The notes under the pieces are model-generated. The model was not told where the DNA came from. It searched no databases and saw only the letters and a list, made by a program, of their open reading frames with translations. Of a stretch of 11,599 bases of DNA, positions 1 through 6,738 are shown piece after piece. Both the position numbers and the translations under genes were made by a program. Position 1 is the first letter of the stretch, and each line of letters begins with the position of its first letter. This stretch comes from Onstottus_A sp049273835 (GTDB lineage: Bacteria; Acidobacteriota; Blastocatellia; UBA7656): the NCBI GenBank assembly GCA_049273835.1, contig JBASRM010000218.1, positions 1-11,599 on the forward strand, given 5' to 3'.

Positions 1-177
1 GGCTTAACTGTTGCCCCAGCCGATTCAGATGCGCTCGCTCACGCCATAAATCTGCTGCTCGATGATTCCAAGCTACGCGCAACTTACGGTGCGGCGGGAA
101 GACTCGGCGTCGAACAGGAGTTTACACTGGATCGAATGGTTAATCGCACGCTTGCGCTTTATCGCGAACTATCTTAA
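1..177 (+). CDS. GT4-type glycosyltransferase, C-terminal end (partial)
   Basis: The first frame is open from base 1 for 58 codons and ends in tandem stops TAA TAA (175-180). It reads as the tail of a family 4 (GT-B fold) glycosyltransferase: an APADSDALAHAI segment typical of the nucleotide-sugar-binding end, then an LLDD.KLR..YG.AGR helix and a final F....MV..TLALY helix. This is the usual pattern in which GT4 enzymes close with a helix crossing back to the N-terminal domain. The catalytic part lies upstream of the window, so donor and acceptor cannot be told. The next gene starts 34 bp downstream on the same strand, which suggests co-transcription with the sugar-epimerase gene in a surface-polysaccharide locus. 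Family assignment is fairly sure; substrate is unknown. Confidence 0.72.
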   Translation, partial: GLTVAPADSDALAHAINLLLDDSKLRATYGAAGRLGVEQEFTLDRMVNRTLALYRELS

Positions 178-211
178 TAAAGAGCACTATATCCCAGGAG
201 ACACATCCACA

Positions 212-1201
212 ATGGCAGATCCAATGAAGGTGCTTGTTACCGGCGCGGGAGGGTTCATCGGGCACCACCTGGTGAAATATCTCGTCGGCCGCGGTTATAC
301 GGTCCGCGGAGTTGATATCAAGGAGCCCGAATACGAACCGACTGCGGCTCACGAGTTTGAAATTCTCGATCTGCGAGACCGCGAAAACTGCGTTCGCGCC
401 ACCCGCGGCATCGATGAAGTCTACGGGCTGGCCGCGAATATGGGCGGCATTGGGTTCATCGAGACCAACAAAGCAGTCATCGTGCGGGACAACACGCTCA
501 TCAACCTGCTGTCAATCGAGGCCGCGCGCGAAAACGGCGTAAAGAGATATCTGTACACCTCGAGCGCGTGCATTTATCCGGGCTACCTTCAAAACCAGAC
601 CGATCTTTCGCCGCTAAAAGAGGAAGACGCTTATCCGGCCGACGCCGAGGACGGTTACGGATGGGAGAAGCTCTACATGGAGCGGGTGTGCCGGCACTAT
701 CGCGAGGACTTCGGTCTCGAGACAAGAGTCGTGAGGTTCCATAACATTTTTGGACCGCTGGGCACCTATGACGGCGGGCGTGAAAAGTCTCCGGCGGCGA
801 TCTGCAGAAAAGTCGCCCTCGCAAAGGACGGCGACGCCATCGAAGTCTGGGGGGACGGACAGCAAACGCGCTCGTATTGCTATATCGACGACTGCGTCGA
901 AGGCATTCATCGGCTGATGAGGAGCGACTATCCCGAGCCGCTCAACGTCGGTCAGGACCGGATGATCTCGATCAATGAACTGGTCGACATCGTCGCCCGC
1001 ATAGCCAGCAAGGACATTGGCAAGAGGTATGATCTGTCGAAGCCGCAGGGCGTCCGAGGTCGCAATAGCGACAACTCCAGGGTGCGGCAGGTGCTCAACT
1101 GGGAGCCGTCAATCTCGCTCGAGAAGGGACTCGAGTCGACTTACGGATGGATAACAGGAGAGCTCGAAAGGCACGGCAGGTTAACGATGAAGGCTCGATA
1201 A
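212..1201 (+). CDS. GDP-mannose 3,5-epimerase-like NAD-dependent sugar epimerase
   Basis: Extended short-chain dehydrogenase/reductase of 329 aa, cytoplasmic, expected to epimerise a nucleotide sugar using tightly bound NAD. A Rossmann motif TGAGGFIG is at residues 10-17. The catalytic set is Ser118 and Cys120 (SSACIYP), Tyr149 and Lys153 (YGWEK), and Lys192 (GGREKSPAA). As I recall the plant GDP-mannose 3,5-epimerase, its Cys145, Tyr174, Lys178 and Lys217 match these with a constant offset of 25. AANMGGIGFI, RFHNIFGP and GVRGRNSDN also follow that family closely. Such enzymes turn GDP-D-mannose into GDP-L-galactose and GDP-L-gulose. I chose ATG 212 because AGGAG (196-200) precedes it and the Rossmann fold begins directly after; a longer in-frame reading from 62 overlaps the previous gene. 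ATG 224 is a possible alternative. The exact bacterial substrate remains inferred. Confidence 0.85.
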   Translation: MADPMKVLVTGAGGFIGHHLVKYLVGRGYTVRGVDIKEPEYEPTAAHEFEILDLRDRENCVRATRGIDEVYGLAANMGGIGFIETNKAVIVRDNTLINLLSIEAARENGVKRYLYTSSACIYPGYLQNQTDLSPLKEEDAYPADAEDGYGWEKLYMERVCRHYREDFGLETRVVRFHNIFGPLGTYDGGREKSPAAICRKVALAKDGDAIEVWGDGQQTRSYCYIDDCVEGIHRLMRSDYPEPLNVGQDRMISINELVDIVARIASKDIGKRYDLSKPQGVRGRNSDNSRVRQVLNWEPSISLEKGLESTYGWITGELERHGRLTMKAR

Positions 1202-1262
1202 AGTTCGTATTCGGGCTTTCAAACAGTCGTTTTGTAGGATAGCTCAGCAAGCCGCAGCGCCA

Positions 1263-1285
1263 TCCCGGGCCATCAAGGTCCGGGA
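1263..1285 (+). promoter_or_regulatory. Leader hairpin just upstream of the sugar-1-phosphate transferase gene
   Basis: Nine bases (1263-1271) pair with nine (1277-1285) around the loop ATCAA, with one G-U pair, giving a strong GC-rich stem that ends 10 nt before the ATG at 1296. No T-run follows, so it is not a standard intrinsic terminator. The weak GGGAA Shine-Dalgarno candidate sits in the stem's 3' arm, so the hairpin could mask the start site. The 94-bp gap also contains GGCTT (1214-1218) able to pair with AAGCC (1249-1253). A structured leader or processing site is an inference. Confidence 0.4.
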
Positions 1286-1295
1286 ACCTAACTCA

Positions 1296-2846
1296 ATGAC
1301 AATCACTTACATCTCTCTTTTTGTCGGGTCGGTCATTCTCTCGTTCCTACTGACCCGCAAAATCCGCAATATTGCCAACTCGCGAGGCTGGGCCTGCACC
1401 CTGCCTTCTTCCCGGCACATACACAGCAACTTGATCCCGCGGCTGGGTGGTATTGGAATTTTCATCGCATTCACCGTTTTTGCCCTGGTGTTGTTACTCG
1501 TGCCGAGTCTGCCTGGGATGGAGGGTACTCTCCGGCGACGAACCATTCTTTATATTTTGGGCCCGGCCACACTCGTATTTCTGCTCGGGTTGTACGACGA
1601 TTTCCGGCCGGTCAAGCCACCGATAAAGTTCGCAGTACAAGCCTTGGCGGGGGCCTTGCTGTTCTTTGGCGGATTCGGAGTCTTTCAGTTGCCGCTTCTG
1701 TTTGGCTCATACACGTTCGGATGGCTCGCGCTTCCATTGACGATGTTGTGGGTCGTGTGGATCACGAATGCTTTCAATCTGCTGGACGGTGTGGATGGTC
1801 TTGCTGCAGGTTCAGCACTGTTTTCGACCTTGACCGTATTTGTCGTGTCGGTGGTTGGAGGCAACTTTCTGGTGTCGGCGCTTACTCTCGCGCTGGCGGG
1901 TGCGATTCTCGGCTTCCTGCGATTCAACTTCAACCCGGCGACGATCTTTCTCGGCGACTGCGGCAGCTTGTTCATTGGCTTTATGCTGAGCGCGCTTGCG
2001 TTAGCTGGAGCTCAGAAAACTCCTACTTTGATCGCGATCGCCATCCCAGTAGTCTCTTTCGGTTTGCCGGTTCTTGAAACGGTGCTGTCCGTGATGCGCC
2101 GGTTTCTGAGCGGGCAACCGCTGTTCACCGCGGATCGCGGTCACATTCATCACAAGCTGCTCGAGCGCGGGTTCTCGCAGAGGCAAGTCGTGCTCATTCT
2201 TTACTCGGTTTCAGCGGTGTGCGGGCTTCTGAGTCTTTTCCTGTTGTATCCTTCCGGCTCGTTAGTAGGAATAGTTCTCTTCGTCATAGGCGCCGGCATC
2301 TGGGTAGGAGTTCAGCACCTGGGATATCACGAATTCGTCGAGCTGGGCCGGGTCGCTCATCGCACCATCGAGCAGAAGAAGATCATCGTCAACAACCTCG
2401 CCCTTCGACGAGCCACCGAGGCGCTGTCGAAGGCGGAGAAGATGGAAGAGATACACGGGATACTTCTAGAGACATTCGAGGCTAATGACTTTGGTGGCAT
2501 CGATTTGGAGCTCGAGCCGGCCACGATCGGCCGCCTGGCCGATGAAAACAAAAACTTAAGATTCGGATGGCGGAAGCCAAACGAAGACGATCAAAAGAAC
2601 GGACACGCCGATTGGTCCATGAATCTGGATTTGAGAAGGGCGAGCGGTGAGAGGCTTGGGACTTTTACGCTTTACCGCAGATGCGACGGATCTCCGCTGC
2701 TGGTCGACGTCAATCTGCTGATTTCGGGTTTCAATATGGCGCTAACGAATGCCGTGGATCGCGCGATTCAGCACGTTCCCATCCCGCTTGCCGGTGAATC
2801 CTCGCGTCAGCCATCAATCGGTGGTGCTCTCTCGGACGCGCGCTAA
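1296..2846 (+). CDS. Undecaprenyl-phosphate sugar-1-phosphate transferase (WecA/TagO/MraY superfamily) with C-terminal extension
   Basis: Integral membrane enzyme of 516 aa that transfers a HexNAc-1-phosphate (usually GlcNAc-1-P from UDP-GlcNAc) to undecaprenyl phosphate, the first step of lipid-linked glycan synthesis. About ten hydrophobic segments fill residues 1-340. Family motifs are in order: IPRLGG (47-52), LYDDF with Asp101/Asp102, NAFNLLDGVDGLAAG (158-172) with Asp164 and Asp167, FLGDCGSLFIG (218-228) with Asp221, and RGHIHHKLL (281-289). GDCGS has Cys where many members have Ser. Simple WecA/TagO proteins end near residue 340. This one continues with a charged helix (about 345-390) and a soluble domain (about 390-490) ending in the helix LLISGFNMALTNAVDRAI, perhaps a GAF-like sensory fold. 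The start has only a weak Shine-Dalgarno. The neighbouring polysaccharide genes fit a priming role. Confidence 0.87.
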   Translation: MTITYISLFVGSVILSFLLTRKIRNIANSRGWACTLPSSRHIHSNLIPRLGGIGIFIAFTVFALVLLLVPSLPGMEGTLRRRTILYILGPATLVFLLGLYDDFRPVKPPIKFAVQALAGALLFFGGFGVFQLPLLFGSYTFGWLALPLTMLWVVWITNAFNLLDGVDGLAAGSALFSTLTVFVVSVVGGNFLVSALTLALAGAILGFLRFNFNPATIFLGDCGSLFIGFMLSALALAGAQKTPTLIAIAIPVVSFGLPVLETVLSVMRRFLSGQPLFTADRGHIHHKLLERGFSQRQVVLILYSVSAVCGLLSLFLLYPSGSLVGIVLFVIGAGIWVGVQHLGYHEFVELGRVAHRTIEQKKIIVNNLALRRATEALSKAEKMEEIHGILLETFEANDFGGIDLELEPATIGRLADENKNLRFGWRKPNEDDQKNGHADWSMNLDLRRASGERLGTFTLYRRCDGSPLLVDVNLLISGFNMALTNAVDRAIQHVPIPLAGESSRQPSIGGALSDAR

Positions 2847-2867
2847 CCGCGACTCAGCTTTCCCACC

Positions 2868-2880
2868 TGTCTGGCAGACA
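2868..2880. other. Interrupted palindrome in the convergent gap after the transferase gene
   Basis: TGTCTG-G-CAGACA is a perfect 6-bp inverted repeat around one base, within the 150-bp gap (2847-2996) between convergent genes. The loop is too short for a full RNA hairpin and no T-run follows, so it is not a good terminator. It could be a protein-binding site or chance. Nothing else in this gap is recognisable. Confidence 0.2.
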
Positions 2881-2996
2881 TGCATAACCCGCCGATTCAA
2901 CCGCACAAATATTCCCTGATCCCGCGCACTAAGTCCGATAGGTCAGGTCTCGATCAAAAGATGGACGCGCAGTCGAAGAAGTTCACGCAGGGCCGC

Positions 2997-3212
2997 TTAG
3001 CCTAATGTGGCAAGCAGCTTTCGCTTGAGTCGGGGCTGGAGTTCGATCATCTCGAATCCCTCAGCGTAGTAGAGGTAGTCTTCGCCCGATTCATCGACGA
3101 TTCGGATATATCCTTTGGGGTCATTTCCTTGCGGTGGAAGCACCTGATACACCTTGCGAATCTCCAACGATGCTTCGTAGCCTTTATTTTCCAAGCAAAT
3201 TGCGAAAGTCAT
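2997..3212 (-). CDS. Small conserved protein of unknown function (71 aa), second gene of a coupled pair
   Basis: A short, mostly beta-rich protein opening MTFAICLENKGYEASLEIRK, followed by VYQVLPPQ and then GYIRIVDESGEDYLYYAEGFEMIEL. From memory this is a widespread but unnamed small bacterial family with the signature GYEASLE.RK.Y.VL plus (I/V)DESGEDYLY. The compact strand-turn pattern suggests an SH3-like barrel; that is inference. The usual start is ATG 3212 with GAGAG 8 nt upstream. A TTG at 3227 would overlap the upstream gene's TGA as TTGA and give 76 aa. The gene sits directly behind the 79-aa gene on the minus strand, so the two are probably translated from one message. There is no signal peptide, membrane segment or cysteine pair. 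A toxin-antitoxin role is conceivable from the two-gene layout but has no direct support. Confidence 0.7.
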   Translation of the reverse strand: MTFAICLENKGYEASLEIRKVYQVLPPQGNDPKGYIRIVDESGEDYLYYAEGFEMIELQPRLKRKLLATLG

Positions 3213-3223
3213 TCTGGGGTCTC

Positions 3224-3463
3224 TCAATCAAGTAATTTCTTAATCTTTATCTCTTTTTTGCTTACGCCCGGTGCTTCGTACCAATGAAGCTCGGCCAATC
3301 GGACCTGGCGGTTAAGCAATTCCACCTTCGCGGAGCCCTTTACTTTTCTCCAGCGCTGGCCGCCGGATAGGCGCCGCAACCGCTTAAGCTCTCTGTTCCC
3401 ACCGGAGGCGGAAATGTTTTCTGTTTCAGAGTCCATAGAAACGATTTGCCGAAACTGAATCAT
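3224..3463 (-). CDS. Small conserved basic protein of unknown function (79 aa), first gene of a coupled pair
   Basis: A strongly basic protein. The variable N-terminus (residues 1-35) is followed by a conserved core: WRKVKGSAKVELLNRQVRLA (39-58), ELHWYEAPGVSKKEIKIKKL (59-78). The core resembles an unnamed family with the pattern KG.AKV.L..G..R.AE.HWYEAHGIG...KIK..LD, which I recall as a common hypothetical protein. Its charge would suit nucleic-acid binding, which is not shown. Starts are possible at 3481, 3463 and 3436, and none has a Shine-Dalgarno. I chose ATG 3463 because a TATATT box ends 8 nt before it, matching a leaderless message. Its stop lies 11 nt upstream of the next gene's ATG, or overlaps that gene's alternative TTG, so the pair looks like one transcription unit. 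Confidence 0.66.
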   Translation of the reverse strand: MIQFRQIVSMDSETENISASGGNRELKRLRRLSGGQRWRKVKGSAKVELLNRQVRLAELHWYEAPGVSKKEIKIKKLLD

Positions 3464-3471
3464 AACAGAGA

Positions 3472-3477
3472 AATATA
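3472..3477 (-). promoter_or_regulatory. Candidate -10 box for the small two-gene unit
   Basis: Read on the minus strand, TGCTATATT gives a -10 TATATT with an extended TG one base away from the usual position. It ends exactly 8 nt before ATG 3463, so transcription would begin at or within a couple of bases of the start codon. No good -35 hexamer lies 16-18 bp upstream. Confidence 0.35.
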
Positions 3478-3660
3478 GCATAGCACGATGCCGGTTTGGC
3501 GCGCGTCAGGTTTTTTGGGTGTCCTAATCTTGAGTTGGTTCGCGCTACCTTGTTGTGCAGCGACCTAGAGGCGAGTATGTTGCCAGACTTTCAACAGAGG
3601 TCGCAGAATCGGCTCTGATACTTGCGAAGGGGTTAGTGTCGCATGCTTCTTGGTTCTCAA

Positions 3661-4302
3661 CTATTTCGCCAGATAATTCTCTGGCCAATCCGTGCCGTAC
3701 CGTTCGTGTATGGCACCAATAATGTCACGAAAATCCATTTTTGCCGTCTTAACTGATTCTCTTAATCTTTGTTTATCTCCATTTGCTAAGCGTAGCATAG
3801 CAAGCTGCATAAACTCCGGATTCGTTCCAGGCTCCTCCTCAGCATATTGAGCAAGTATGGTTAGCACTTCAGCAACATCTTCGGATCGGAAATCTCTTCT
3901 GACACGATTAACTACTTGTTGTTCCGTATACACGTTCTCTCGAAGAAACTTATCATGTTCCTCCGAAAGTTCTTCTTTATTGCCGGCTCGCACTCCTCTT
4001 CGTAGCAACTCCTCGCGGACTTCCTGCACCCCCTCCGTGTCTTCAGGTATCCAGACAGTGTACGGAGCACGTTTTAGGTAAATCATCATGTCATTAAAAA
4101 TTTTTAGCTCTGTTTGTGAACTAAAGCTGTCAATCGCATCCCACGTGATTTCTAATGTCTTTAGTTCTTCTCCTGGCGTTTCGATAGAGCATCGAATACC
4201 CCGGTCATTGAAGCTGACCTGCCTTCTGAAGCTAGGAGGCTCCGGCAACCGGCTCCCATGAGTTCGGTCAAAGACTTTGGCGAGTATTTGTAACAACTTC
4301 AT
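3661..4302 (-). CDS. Two-domain hypothetical protein (213 aa), possibly immunity-like
   Basis: A soluble cytoplasmic protein without a confident family. Residues about 25-105 form a strand-rich domain (FNDRGIRCSIE, ITWDAIDSFSSQTE, FNDMMIYL, YTVWIPED) that resembles the PH-like beta domain of small bacterial hypothetical or immunity-type proteins. An acidic linker follows. The C-terminal helical part (about 125-213) ends in MQLAMLRLANGDKQRLRESV and AKMDFRDIIGAIHERYGTDW. That pattern (LA.LKLA.G....L...V..A..DYRDVL) I recall from many unnamed proteins, some beside polymorphic toxins. No toxin gene is adjacent here. Base composition is clearly AT-richer than the neighbours: 3721-3780 is 33% G+C by hand count. 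That suggests recent acquisition. The start is ATG 4302, with a G9 run 10 nt upstream. The function is unknown and the immunity idea is weak. Confidence 0.72.
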   Translation of the reverse strand: MKLLQILAKVFDRTHGSRLPEPPSFRRQVSFNDRGIRCSIETPGEELKTLEITWDAIDSFSSQTELKIFNDMMIYLKRAPYTVWIPEDTEGVQEVREELLRRGVRAGNKEELSEEHDKFLRENVYTEQQVVNRVRRDFRSEDVAEVLTILAQYAEEEPGTNPEFMQLAMLRLANGDKQRLRESVKTAKMDFRDIIGAIHERYGTDWPENYLAK

Positions 4303-4312
4303 GGTCAGAATT

Positions 4313-4321
4313 CCCCCCCCC
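4313..4321 (-). repeat. G9 homopolymer immediately upstream of the 213-aa gene
   Basis: Nine consecutive C on the plus strand are nine G on the coding (minus) strand, placed 10 nt before ATG 4302 in the 62-bp gap after the peptidase gene. G-tracts of this length can change length by slipped-strand mispairing. At this position a change would alter Shine-Dalgarno presentation or promoter spacing. Homopolymer sequencing error is the main alternative. Confidence 0.55.
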
Positions 4322-4364
4322 GCAGGCCTAACTAGCGTCTGGCTCTCTGCATGAAGTTACACAT

Positions 4365-6632
4365 TCAGCGCGGACCTGCAAGGAGGTTCTGCTCGAGATA
4401 CCTGGTTAATAATTCAAACAGGTGGCGAGAAGTGTTTGCCCCTTCGCTTATCGCATGGGTGCGATTCGGATATTCCATCATTGTGAAAGGTTTGTTCGCA
4501 GCTATCAGCGCGTTTATCAGGACTTCGGTGTTCTGATAGTGGACGTTGTCGTCGCCCGATCCGTGCACGACCAGCAAATTGCCCTGAAGCCTGTCGGCAT
4601 ACGTGATTGGCGATCCCAGCTTGTAGCCTTCGACGTTATCCTGCGGCAGTCCCATGTATCGCTCTTGATAAATCGTATCGTAGTAGCGCTGATTCGCCAC
4701 CGGCGCAACCGACATCCCCGTTTTGTAGATCTCCGGATAGCGAAACATCATATTCAACGTCATCGAGCCCCCGCCGCTCCAACCCCAGATGCCAATCCTG
4801 GCCGGGTCGACAAAGGGCCACCGAGTGATGGCTTTCGCTGCCGCCGCTTGTTCCTGCGATGCCAGAATGCCGATTTGGCGGTAGATGATTTTTCTCCACG
4901 CCCGGCCTCGAGGCGACGGAGTTCCCCGGTTATCCACGCTCACCACAATGTAGCCGCGCTGCGACAGCAACAGATGCCATAGAGAGTTCTCTCCGAACCA
5001 TCTATCCAATACCCTTTGACCGGCCGGCTCGCCGTAGACATGGAAAAGAACGGGATAACGTTTAGCCGGATCAAAGTCGAAAGGCTTGATCATCCACGCG
5101 TCGAGTTGGACTCCGCCGCCTATGTCAACGCGAAAGAATTCTGTTGGGCCGCGTTTTAGCTTGTTTACCTTTTCCGCGAGCACTGCATTGTCGACGACCG
5201 GCCTCAACTTCATATGGCCGGGCAATCGCACAAGGTCTGTTCGCGGCGGCCGTCCGAACGACGAATAAGTCTGAAAAGCAAATCGGCCGTTAGGCGAGAT
5301 TTCGTATACGTGAGTGCCCGGCTCATTGGCCGGCGTCACGCGTTCGAGCTTGCCTCGTCCATCAAGCGCTGCGCGATACAAGTACCGCTGCGTTGCATTC
5401 TCGGGCGAAGCGTAGTAGTACAACCAGCCACCCGGCTGATCGATACTCGCGACGCTAATTACATCAAACTCACCCGGAGTGATCAGCCTGATGGCCGCTC
5501 CATCTCGTGACGCCACGTAGGCGTGTCTCCAGCCATCTCGTTCGCTTACCCACACGAACCGCTTGCCGCCCTCCAGCCACTCGATGTCGTCTCCGTGTAT
5601 ATCAACCCACGCATCATCGTGATCGGTTAGTATTGTTTTTACCTTTCCGGTTCGAACATCGCCGAGCATTACCAGGTTTGTGTTCTGCAAGCGATTGAGT
5701 TGTTGCAACACAATCTGGTCGGGGCTCGCAGCCCAGTTCATCCTGGCGATATAGTGATTGCGCGGGTCGCCGGGAACGTCGAGCCATTTTGTAGAGCCGG
5801 CTTGCGCGCCTACGACACCAATCCGGGAAGCCGAGTTTGTTTCGCCCGTCTTCGGATAGGGAATCGGCGTTAGAATCGGATACGACGAGGTTGTGTTATC
5901 GATAAGGTAGAACTCGCGCACGCCCGCACTGTCCATCTGCCAGTAGGCGATGTTTTTGCCGTCAGGGCTCCAGCGCCACCCATCCCGCAAGTCCAACTCT
6001 TCCTCGTAGACCCAATCAAATGTCCCGTTGATTATCGTGCGTGAGCCGTCGTGGGTCAGGCGCGTGATCCGATTGTCCGCGAGGTTTTCGACGTAGATGT
6101 TGTTTTGGCGCACATAGCCTACTCGTGTCCCATCGGGCGAGAACTTCGCGAACATCAACGTCGAAGCGGCGGCGTCACCTCCGAGCTTTGTCAGTTTTTG
6201 TGTGGCGAGATCGAGCACCCAGTAGTCGCCGCGCGTGTTCACCCGCCACACTCGTTTTGTGTTGGCGAAGATCAGAAGCAGCTTTCCATCCGTCGACCAC
6301 GTGTAGCTGTCGATGTCGAGTGCAGCAGCGCCGCCTCGCGGTACAAAGCGTTCGGCGGCGACTAGTATATCGCGCCGGCCGCTCTCGCTGTCGTAGCGAA
6401 TAATGTCGCGGCCGTTTTTCACCGAAGTCGAAGGCTCAAGCCGCGTGTAACCACTGCCACCGTCGATCCAAAGCGTCTCACCCAATGTCTGGGTGGCGAA
6501 TTCAGTGGAGCTGAACAAGCGCTCTAGCGTGAGCACCGTCGGGTCTGCTTGCCGCGAGAACACCGGCAAGCAGACACTGATCAACAGCACCAGCGCTACC
6601 ACAAAGCGGCGACACATCATATCGACATTCAT
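4365..6632 (-). CDS. Dipeptidyl peptidase IV, S9B family, secreted
   Basis: A 755-aa serine exopeptidase that should remove N-terminal dipeptides, typically X-Pro or X-Ala, in the periplasm or outside. Residues 1-28 form a signal peptide: Arg-rich start, hydrophobic FVVALVLLISVCLPVF, cleavage probably near SRQA-DP. The beta-propeller domain (about 80-490) includes DWVYEEEL at 206-213, the glutamate motif that holds the substrate's free N-terminus in DPP IV. The alpha/beta-hydrolase domain carries Ser619 in GWSGGGS, Asp695 in GSGDDNVH and His726 in NRTHA, a complete triad in the usual order. I chose ATG 6632 because GGAGG sits 7 nt upstream and the signal peptide starts there; a longer reading from 6722 adds 30 residues with no secretory character. 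YihY ends 106 bp upstream on the same strand, so co-transcription is possible. Length fits the family. Confidence 0.93.
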   Translation of the reverse strand: MNVDMMCRRFVVALVLLISVCLPVFSRQADPTVLTLERLFSSTEFATQTLGETLWIDGGSGYTRLEPSTSVKNGRDIIRYDSESGRRDILVAAERFVPRGGAAALDIDSYTWSTDGKLLLIFANTKRVWRVNTRGDYWVLDLATQKLTKLGGDAAASTLMFAKFSPDGTRVGYVRQNNIYVENLADNRITRLTHDGSRTIINGTFDWVYEEELDLRDGWRWSPDGKNIAYWQMDSAGVREFYLIDNTTSSYPILTPIPYPKTGETNSASRIGVVGAQAGSTKWLDVPGDPRNHYIARMNWAASPDQIVLQQLNRLQNTNLVMLGDVRTGKVKTILTDHDDAWVDIHGDDIEWLEGGKRFVWVSERDGWRHAYVASRDGAAIRLITPGEFDVISVASIDQPGGWLYYYASPENATQRYLYRAALDGRGKLERVTPANEPGTHVYEISPNGRFAFQTYSSFGRPPRTDLVRLPGHMKLRPVVDNAVLAEKVNKLKRGPTEFFRVDIGGGVQLDAWMIKPFDFDPAKRYPVLFHVYGEPAGQRVLDRWFGENSLWHLLLSQRGYIVVSVDNRGTPSPRGRAWRKIIYRQIGILASQEQAAAAKAITRWPFVDPARIGIWGWSGGGSMTLNMMFRYPEIYKTGMSVAPVANQRYYDTIYQERYMGLPQDNVEGYKLGSPITYADRLQGNLLVVHGSGDDNVHYQNTEVLINALIAANKPFTMMEYPNRTHAISEGANTSRHLFELLTRYLEQNLLAGPR

Positions 6633-6738
6633 CTCCAGACCTCCGGCGTTGTTAGACCCCAAGGCGTTCCCCCGGTTGGCGAACCGTGGTGAAGTCACAG
6701 CGGAGTGCTTGACCACTCGCACTGGGTAGCTGTAGCAA

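Noticed and set aside
62..211. 50-residue N-terminal extension of the epimerase
   Set aside because: It overlaps the preceding glycosyltransferase end out of frame, and the Rossmann motif follows ATG 212 directly after an AGGAG.
1263..1285. Intrinsic terminator between epimerase and transferase genes
   Set aside because: The stem is strong but no T-run follows it; the next bases are the transferase start region.
2880..3005. 41-codon plus-strand frame in the gap after the transferase gene
   Set aside because: It has no ribosome site or recognisable pattern and overlaps the end of the convergent small gene.
3464..3660. RNA gene or remnant of a mobile element in the 197-bp gap
   Set aside because: I found no tRNA-like cloverleaf, terminal inverted repeats or transposase fragment there.
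6633..6722. 30-residue N-terminal extension of the dipeptidyl peptidase
   Set aside because: A strong GGAGG site and a proper signal peptide mark ATG 6632 as the start.
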